NCBI GenBank assembly: GCA_016199405.1
Contig: JACQGS010000217.1
Coordinates: 1 to 11,369 of the forward strand
Origin: Chloroflexota bacterium
GTDB lineage: Bacteria; Chloroflexota; Anaerolineae; UBA4142
Direction of reading: 5' to 3'
Length of the DNA stretch: 11,369 nt
Below, piece by piece: positions 6,848-11,369 of the stretch (positions within the stretch are counted from its first letter, which is position 1; every line of letters starts with the position of its first letter). Under the pieces are notes generated by a model. The model was not told the origin of the DNA. It ran no database searches and worked only from the letters and a program-made list of their open reading frames with translations. A program made the translations under genes and the position numbers.

Positions 6848-6875
6848 AGTATATCCATACTATCGCCCTTGTCAA
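6848..6875 (-). promoter_or_regulatory. vapBC promoter with overlapping operator
   Basis: On the - strand TTGACA (6870-6875) and TATACT (6848-6853) are separated by 16 bp, close to the sigma-70 consensus. The inverted repeat AGTAT-GGAT-ATACT (6848-6861) covers the -10 box and is the natural operator for the ribbon-helix-helix antitoxin. Transcription would begin near 6841, leaving a leader of about 13 nt that holds the GAGGTGA ribosome binding site. Confidence 0.8.
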
Positions 6876-6884
6876 CCACGCGCG

Positions 6885-6911
6885 AAAAAAAGAGCGAGCA
6901 TTTTCGCTCGC
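6885..6911 (-). terminator. Intrinsic terminator after the cyclase gene
   Basis: On the - strand GCGAGC-GAAAAT-GCTCGC (6911 down to 6894) is followed by TCTTTTTTT, six bases after the cyclase stop codon. It separates the kinase-cyclase unit from the vapBC promoter, which starts about ten bases further on. Confidence 0.88.
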
Positions 6912-6916
6912 CCGAT

Positions 6917-8650
6917 TCACCCGCGCATTGCTTCCAACTCCCAAACCTCTTCCACTTGATCGCGCCCTTTCACTTTGAGTTGCGGCATTTCTTTCGCGTG
7001 GACATGCTCGCGGATGAGCGCGTACGTCGCGCGGCTGAGGATAATCTGCCCGCCGCTGGCGTTTTCCTGCAAACGTTTCGCCAAATTTACCGCATCGCCA
7101 ATCGCCGTGAAATTCATTTGCTGTTCCGTGCCGACATTCCCGACGACGGCATCGCCGGTGTGAATGCCGATGCCGTAATTCAACCGCAGTTCCTTCGGCA
7201 GTTTTTTGTGCAGCAGTATCACCGCCGCGCGCATCGCGATCGCGGCGCGCGCCGCGCGCAGCGCATGATCGGCTTGGGGCAGGGGCGCGTTAAAGAGCGC
7301 CATCACCGCGTCGCCCATAAATTTATCGAGCGTGCCTTCTTGTTTCAAGATTGCATCCGCAGCCGCCGAGAGATACTGATTGAGAATGTCCACCAATTTT
7401 TCCGGCGGAATCGCCTCGCTGAAATTCGTAAACCCGCGAATGTCCGAAAAAAGAATCGTGATCGTTTGCCGCTTGCCGCCGAGACGCAATTGATCCGGAT
7501 TAGCCGGCAGACGATCGACGACTGCCGGCGCGACGTACCGGCGAAACATCGCGCGCGTCGCTTCCAGACGCCGCTTTTCCGTCAAATCGTCCACCACAAT
7601 CGCGACGCCTTGCGAATTGCCGGCTTCGTCTTTGAGGGACGAGATATTGAAGCTCAGATTGACCGCGCCGCGCGCCGGCAAATCGGATTCGATTTCCTCC
7701 GCCGCGCGCGCGGTGTCGCCGCGTTTGACCTGATCCACTAACAACGCGAGCGGCAATTCCGCATTTTGATACTCGACGCCGATGGTATTTTTCGCGGAAA
7801 CGCCAAAAATTATTTCCGCCGCGCGATTAAACGCCGTGATGCGATCCGCCAGATCCGTCGCGATGACGCCGGAAGCGATGGAGGCAAAGATATTGTCCTG
7901 AAACGTCTTGAGTTCGCTGATCTCTATGATTTTTTGGCGCAACGACTCGAACAGGCGCGCGTTTTCAATCGCAATCGCGGTCTGGTCGGCAAAGGCGCGC
8001 AAAGCATTCAGTTCCAATTCCTGAAACGCGCCGGCGTGCAAGCGATTGTCGACGTACACGACGCCGATGACGCGTTCTTTGATCTTGAGCGGAATGCACA
8101 GAATCGAGCGCAAACTGAGACTCACGACGCTTTGATGGTCCGCAAAACGTGGATCGCTCATCGCGTCGGTGGCAATGACCGCCTCGCCGCTCTTGGCAAC
8201 GCGTTGCGCGATACCGCGGCTCACTTCAAACGCGGGACTCGCGATGGTGACGCGATCCATATTGCGCGCGACTTGATAGGTCAGCTCGTGGGTTTGGTCG
8301 TCCAGCAACATCAAAAAGCCGCGTTCCGCGATGGTGGCTTGAACAATGGAATCCATCGCCGCGTTGAGGACTTGATCGAGCTGCAATTTAGAATTGAGCG
8401 TGCCGCTCACTTGAAACAGCCCTTGCAATTGGGCGCGCTCTTTTTCTTGCTGCTCCATAACCACGTTCAGTTTTTCGACCATCTCGCCGACCTGCGCGAA
8501 TTGCTCGAGTTGGGGAAGGATATTTTGATCTTCGGGAAAAAAGACGCGGTGCCGCCGCAGCCAGGCGGCTAGATCCGCAATACCGCGCCGCAATTGCGCG
8601 ATGTCGCTGCGCGCGCGTTCGATCGTTGACAAAGTGGGTTGAGTCGCCAT
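6917..8650 (-). CDS. GAF-PAS class III adenylate cyclase
   Basis: This 577-residue soluble protein should make cAMP from ATP in response to signals sensed by its N-terminal domains. In order: a helical, likely coiled-coil N-terminus (about 1-75), a GAF domain (about 80-232, ending AFADQTAIAIENARLFE), a short helix, a PAS domain (about 248-356, SGVIATD...AAEIIFGV), a linker with FRRYVAPAVV, and a class III cyclase domain (about 390-577). Catalytic residues visible are D403 (FSDIRGFT) and D447 (FMGD) for metal, K443 and D519 (AIGDAVN) for adenine, and N522 and R526 (NLAKR) for the transition state, so it looks active and ATP-specific. It starts 15 nt after the kinase stop with no clear Shine-Dalgarno, suggesting translational coupling. 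Phosphorylation by the kinase is an attractive but unproven link. Confidence 0.9.
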   Translation of the reverse strand: MATQPTLSTIERARSDIAQLRRGIADLAAWLRRHRVFFPEDQNILPQLEQFAQVGEMVEKLNVVMEQQEKERAQLQGLFQVSGTLNSKLQLDQVLNAAMDSIVQATIAERGFLMLLDDQTHELTYQVARNMDRVTIASPAFEVSRGIAQRVAKSGEAVIATDAMSDPRFADHQSVVSLSLRSILCIPLKIKERVIGVVYVDNRLHAGAFQELELNALRAFADQTAIAIENARLFESLRQKIIEISELKTFQDNIFASIASGVIATDLADRITAFNRAAEIIFGVSAKNTIGVEYQNAELPLALLVDQVKRGDTARAAEEIESDLPARGAVNLSFNISSLKDEAGNSQGVAIVVDDLTEKRRLEATRAMFRRYVAPAVVDRLPANPDQLRLGGKRQTITILFSDIRGFTNFSEAIPPEKLVDILNQYLSAAADAILKQEGTLDKFMGDAVMALFNAPLPQADHALRAARAAIAMRAAVILLHKKLPKELRLNYGIGIHTGDAVVGNVGTEQQMNFTAIGDAVNLAKRLQENASGGQIILSRATYALIREHVHAKEMPQLKVKGRDQVEEVWELEAMRG

Positions 8651-8665
8651 ACCGGGGAGTCGGAA

Positions 8666-10387
8666 TTATTTCTTTTGATCGAGGGATTTGAGCGCCTGCT
8701 CGGCTTTGGCGCGAATTTCGGCGGACGCGTTGGAATTGGTCAGCACGAGGTTGAATTGTTTTTTCGCTTCGTCGGGCTTGTTGCTGGCGGCGGCGAGGAC
8801 GCCCAATCCATAATGCGCCTCCGGCAGATTTGAATCGATCGTCAGCGCGCGGGTGTATTGCGCGAGCGCCTCGGCGAGCTTGCCCATCGCGCGATAATAA
8901 TCGCCCAGCCGCGTATAGCCCGGCGCGCTGCTGGAATTGAGTTGAATCACGCGCTCGTATTGCTTGCGCGCCTCGTCGTAATTCTTTTGTTCCAAATACA
9001 CGTCGCCCAATTGCAAGAGCAAGTCCGGATTGTCCGGCAGCGCCGCGAGGCCGGCGGTGTAATAACTCTTGGCTTTATCGAGATCGTTTGTTTTTTCCGC
9101 GAGCGCGCCGGCGCGCAAGTACGCGTTGGGGAATTTGTTATTGTTGCGGATGGCGATGTCATACGCGGCGAACGCGCCGGTAAAATCACGAGTGCGTTCC
9201 AAAAATTCCGCCAACCGCAACTGGACGCCGGCATCGTTAGGATTTGCCGCCAATGTTTCGCGCACGGATTTGAGTGTTTCTTGCGCCGCGCCGGGCGTGC
9301 CCGGAATTCCCGGTGTTCCGCGCGCGACGGGCGGCGGAGTCGCGCCGCCCGCTAATCGCCCGAGATTGCCGCGCGCAACCAACAATCCGCCGCCGATGAC
9401 GATCACGAGCAAAAGCGCGAGGACGCCGATAATCGCGCAGGAAAGCGGGCTGAATTTTCCGCGTTTCGGCGTGGGCATCGGCGCGATTGGCGCGGGCGTC
9501 GGCGCCACTGCGCGCAACGTGGCCGATTTGCCGCGCGGAGGCAGCGCGACCGGCGCGGGTGGCATCGCCGCGACGGCTTGCTCAAACGCGGTCAGTAATT
9601 CCGCGGCGGCGGCATACCGCGCCGCCGGTTCTTTGGCGAGCGCGCGCAGCAAAACGCGTTCGATCTCCGGCGAAAGCGCGGGATTGATCGCGCGTGGCAT
9701 CGGCAGGGGTGAATAGATGTGATCGTGGATGATCGAGTAGGGCGTATCGGCGTTGAAGGGCACGCGCCCGGTGAGCATCTCGAACAAAACGACGCCGAGC
9801 GAATAAATGTCACTGCGTTCGGAAACTGGCTCGCCTTTGGCTTGCTCCGGCGAAATATATTGCGGCGTGCCGATCAACATATCTTGTGACAGCGTCGATT
9901 CGCCGGCTTGCGCCATGCGCGCGAGACCAAAATCGGTGAGATAGACGTGACCGTCATTCGCGATCATGATATTCGACGGCTTGATATCGCGATGCAGGAC
10001 GCCTTGCGTGTGCGCGTACGCCAGCGCATCAGCCACCGGGCGAATAATGCCGAGGAGTTGCTCGAGCGGCAACACGCCCTCGCTCTGAAGTGCTTTGAGC
10101 GTTTTGCCTTCGATGTAACGAATGACGAGATAGGGCGTGTCGGCTTCTTCGGCAAAATCGTGGATGGGGATGATGTTGGGATGATCGAGTTTCGCGACGA
10201 TGCGCGCTTCGCGGCGAAAGCGCGTCAGAAAACTCGCGTCCTCTTTGAACGCCGGATGCAGAACTTTGATCGCGACGTAGCGATCGAGCGCGGGGTGATA
10301 CGCTTTAAAGACGGTTGCCATGCCGCCTTGCCCCAATTGCTCGATAATGCGATATTGTCCAACGTTTTGACCAGGCGCAAAAGACAT
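8666..10387 (-). CDS. Transmembrane Ser/Thr protein kinase with C-terminal TPR domain
   Basis: This 573-residue protein has a Hanks-type kinase domain at about 12-270: glycine loop GQGGMATVF (20-28), K41 in VAIK, E60, the catalytic loop HRDIKPSN (132-139, D134 and N139), DFG at 152-154, and GTPQYISPE ending the activation loop. All key residues are present and it is an RD kinase. A Pro/Ala linker is followed by one membrane helix (about 317-338), a Gly/Pro-rich spacer (GTPGIPGTPG), and about five TPR-like repeats (385-570) that would face outward. It occupies the place of PASTA repeats in PrkC/PknB kinases, so the TPRs may sense an external protein or wall ligand. AGGAGAGGAAAG lies upstream of the ATG. 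The gene heads a unit with the cyclase. Confidence 0.93.
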   Translation of the reverse strand: MSFAPGQNVGQYRIIEQLGQGGMATVFKAYHPALDRYVAIKVLHPAFKEDASFLTRFRREARIVAKLDHPNIIPIHDFAEEADTPYLVIRYIEGKTLKALQSEGVLPLEQLLGIIRPVADALAYAHTQGVLHRDIKPSNIMIANDGHVYLTDFGLARMAQAGESTLSQDMLIGTPQYISPEQAKGEPVSERSDIYSLGVVLFEMLTGRVPFNADTPYSIIHDHIYSPLPMPRAINPALSPEIERVLLRALAKEPAARYAAAAELLTAFEQAVAAMPPAPVALPPRGKSATLRAVAPTPAPIAPMPTPKRGKFSPLSCAIIGVLALLLVIVIGGGLLVARGNLGRLAGGATPPPVARGTPGIPGTPGAAQETLKSVRETLAANPNDAGVQLRLAEFLERTRDFTGAFAAYDIAIRNNNKFPNAYLRAGALAEKTNDLDKAKSYYTAGLAALPDNPDLLLQLGDVYLEQKNYDEARKQYERVIQLNSSSAPGYTRLGDYYRAMGKLAEALAQYTRALTIDSNLPEAHYGLGVLAAASNKPDEAKKQFNLVLTNSNASAEIRAKAEQALKSLDQKK

Positions 10388-10421
10388 AGGGCTTTCCTCT
10401 CCTGAAGTTTCACGCGGCTTG

Positions 10422-10449
10422 ATTATAACTCAATTTGTCCGTTCTACAA
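10422..10449 (-). promoter_or_regulatory. Promoter of the kinase-cyclase unit
   Basis: On the - strand a perfect TATAAT (10422-10427) lies 16 bp downstream of TTGTAG (10444-10449), a fair -35 box. Transcription would begin near 10415, giving a leader of about 28 nt with the purine-rich ribosome binding site. A MITE-like element ends 19 bp upstream of the -35 box. Confidence 0.65.
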
Positions 10450-10468
10450 CCTGCCTTGTGTTCCTATG

Positions 10469-10629
10469 CGCGGCTTGTGCAAAGTCGTATTTCAAAATAT
10501 GGGTGGGGCAGCCCAGCCGTCCTGAGCCCTTCCTGCGTCAGGGTAAACTCCATCGAAGGATGGGCGTGAGCAAAACGGCAGCGCGGCTGCCTTCTACCCT
10601 TCCTGTCAATGGACTTTGCACAAGCCCTG
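10469..10629. mobile_element. 161-bp MITE-like element with terminal inverted repeats
   Basis: The left end CGCGGCTTGTGCAAAGTC (10469-10486) and the right end, read inward on the other strand as CAGGGCTTGTGCAAAGTC (10612-10629), agree at 16 of 18 positions, with the inner 15 identical. The element is flanked by TGTTCCTATG (10459-10468) and TTTTCCTATG (10630-10639), a 10-bp direct repeat with one mismatch that looks like a target duplication. Inside, GGCAGCC-CAG-CCGT (10507-10520) is complementary to ACGG...GGCTGCC (10575-10591). No open frame of gene size exists, so it would need a transposase from elsewhere. CAGGG ends and 8-10 bp duplications recall the ISAs1 group, but that assignment is from memory. 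Confidence 0.7.
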
Positions 10630-10701
10630 TTTTCCTATGTCGCTCCCGTAAGGATTATGGGAAATAGGAGGCAATTCAGCAAAGCCCGCGCGTAAAATAG
10701 T

Positions 10702-10734
10702 TGTAAAAAAAGTCGAGGAGAAATCCTCGACTTT
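10702..10734 (-). terminator. Intrinsic terminator of the propeller gene
   Basis: On the - strand an 11-bp perfect stem AAAGTCGAGGA / TCCTCGACTTT (10724-10734 with 10709-10719, loop TTTC) runs into a T tract ending near 10704. It lies about 40 bases after the stop of the propeller gene and insulates the kinase promoter from read-through. Confidence 0.88.
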
Positions 10735-10774
10735 ACGTAGTTGTTTTCAAAGAGATTTCAAAACCAAACCGGTT

Positions 10775-11369
10775 TTAGGGTCCGGTGCTTAGCGATTCGC
10801 GTCCCCAATATTCCGGATCTGCCGGCACGTCGGAAATAACTTTGCGCGGATTGGCGCCGTCGGCGGTCATCGCGTAAATCGCCCAGGCGGTTCCGTTCTG
10901 ATCCGATCGCCACAAGATGAAATTTCCGTCGCGTGTAAAAACCGGCTGACCGTCATTGCTCGTCCCTTTGGTCAATTGCTTGCCACCGCTGCCATCGGCA
11001 TTGACGATGAAAACATTGAGATGCCCTTTGCCGTCGTCGGATTGATAAACTAATTTATCCCCGCGCGCCGACCATTGCGGATTTCCGCCGGTATCGCGCG
11101 TGACCACAGACGACGTCTTGGATTTTAGATCGTAAACAAAAATACCGCACACGCTGGTTGCGGGCAAGCACCCGGAGTACGCCAGCCGTGCGCCATCCGG
11201 CGACCACGCGGGATTAAACCCGGTCGCGATTTCGGTAGCATCGGAACCATCCGCATTGGAAACAACAATTTTCCCAGTTAGCTTGAGCGCGCCGCGAAAA
11301 AACGCGATCTGCTTTGAATCGGGCGACCACTGCACGCAACAAACTTCGCCGGCGATCACGCGTTTGCGG
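10775..11369 (-). CDS. TolB/WD40-like beta-propeller protein (5' part outside window)
   Basis: The frame is open to the window edge, so only the C-terminal 198 or so residues are seen; the GTG at 11357-11359 is inside the reading frame and is not the real start. It contains at least four propeller repeats of the TolB/PD40 kind, marked by WSPDSKQIAF, AWSPDGARLAYS, QWSARGDKLVYQS and VFTRDGNFILWRS, alternating with NADGS...IATG, NADGSGGKQLT and TADGANPRKV blade edges. Such repeats form six- or seven-bladed propellers that bind proteins or peptides, and in Chloroflexota they often occur in exported proteins or at the C-terminus of Ser/Thr kinases. Whether this protein has a signal peptide or kinase domain cannot be seen here. 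Its own terminator follows, so it is not in the kinase operon. Confidence 0.85.
   Translation of the reverse strand, partial: RKRVIAGEVCCVQWSPDSKQIAFFRGALKLTGKIVVSNADGSDATEIATGFNPAWSPDGARLAYSGCLPATSVCGIFVYDLKSKTSSVVTRDTGGNPQWSARGDKLVYQSDDGKGHLNVFIVNADGSGGKQLTKGTSNDGQPVFTRDGNFILWRSDQNGTAWAIYAMTADGANPRKVISDVPADPEYWGRESLSTGP

Larger units (their letters stand above)
10388..10774. other. Gene-free interval between the propeller and kinase genes
   Basis: This 387-bp stretch has no credible coding sequence. It holds the kinase leader and promoter (to 10449), the MITE-like element with its flanking repeats (10459-10639), a featureless section (10640-10700) and the terminator of the propeller gene (10702-10734). 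The section 10735-10774 is the short 3' untranslated part of that gene and shows nothing further that I can support. Confidence 0.7.

Noticed and set aside
6828..6944. N-terminal extension of the antitoxin gene to 6944
   Set aside because: It would begin before the vapBC promoter and inside the end of the cyclase gene, while the ATG at 6827 has a near-ideal ribosome binding site.
6827..7741. Long + strand open frame opposite the cyclase gene (with another at 7766-8572)
   Set aside because: Both are shadows of the GAF-PAS-cyclase gene, with Arg/His-rich low-quality protein and no ribosome binding site or family motif.
10766..10775. Perfect palindrome AAACCGGTTT at the stop of the propeller gene
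   Set aside because: Ten-base palindromes are expected by chance; there is no second copy or associated element.

Overview
This 11.4 kb window is a bacterial chromosome segment, most likely from a Chloroflexota (Anaerolineae-like) genome. The taxon is an inference. It rests on the high-G+C, CGCG-rich coding style, the Pro/Thr-rich spacer tails (TPTP-like), the peptidase-MA family proteins, a Ser/Thr kinase with an extracytoplasmic TPR domain, TolB-type propeller repeats, and palindromic REP-like intergenic repeats. No rRNA, tRNA or other taxonomic marker is present.

Layout. Left part, + strand: the last codons of an unknown gene (1-30), two paralogous exported peptidase-MA metalloproteases (42-1322 and 1505-2866) and a LppX/LolA-like lipoprotein (2904-3755), closed by a strong terminator (3770-3802). 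The gap between the proteases holds a palindromic repeat that carries two copies of a 27-bp mini-palindrome. Everything to the right of the terminator is on the - strand. Read in the direction of transcription (right to left) it is: a partial TolB/WD40-like propeller protein (10775 to the edge) with its terminator; a 161-bp MITE-like element (10469-10629) just upstream of a kinase promoter; a Ser/Thr kinase-TM-TPR protein (8666-10387) coupled to a GAF-PAS adenylate cyclase (6917-8650) and terminator; a vapBC-type toxin-antitoxin pair with a clear promoter/operator; ribonuclease Z directly behind vapC; a 5'-truncated small gene that abuts the rnz stop; and a ferric-reductase-like membrane protein (3820-4704) that converges on the left-hand cluster.

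How the genes work together. The kinase and cyclase genes are 15 nt apart and form a two-gene signalling unit: the kinase has an outside-facing TPR module, and the cyclase has cytoplasmic GAF and PAS sensors and all visible class III catalytic residues. vapB, vapC and rnz form one apparent transcription unit, so a tRNA-maturation enzyme sits behind an autoregulated toxin-antitoxin promoter. The two proteases and the lipoprotein look like one envelope-facing operon in which a duplicated protease has changed its membrane-anchoring end.

The most unusual signals are the 27-bp mini-element inserted twice at equivalent GCAA^T sites of one palindromic repeat, the MITE with 18-bp ends and near-perfect 10-bp flanking repeats upstream of the kinase promoter, the His-to-Gln change in the ferric-reductase-like protein, and the vapBC-rnz arrangement. 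I found no clearly new defence or biosynthetic system.
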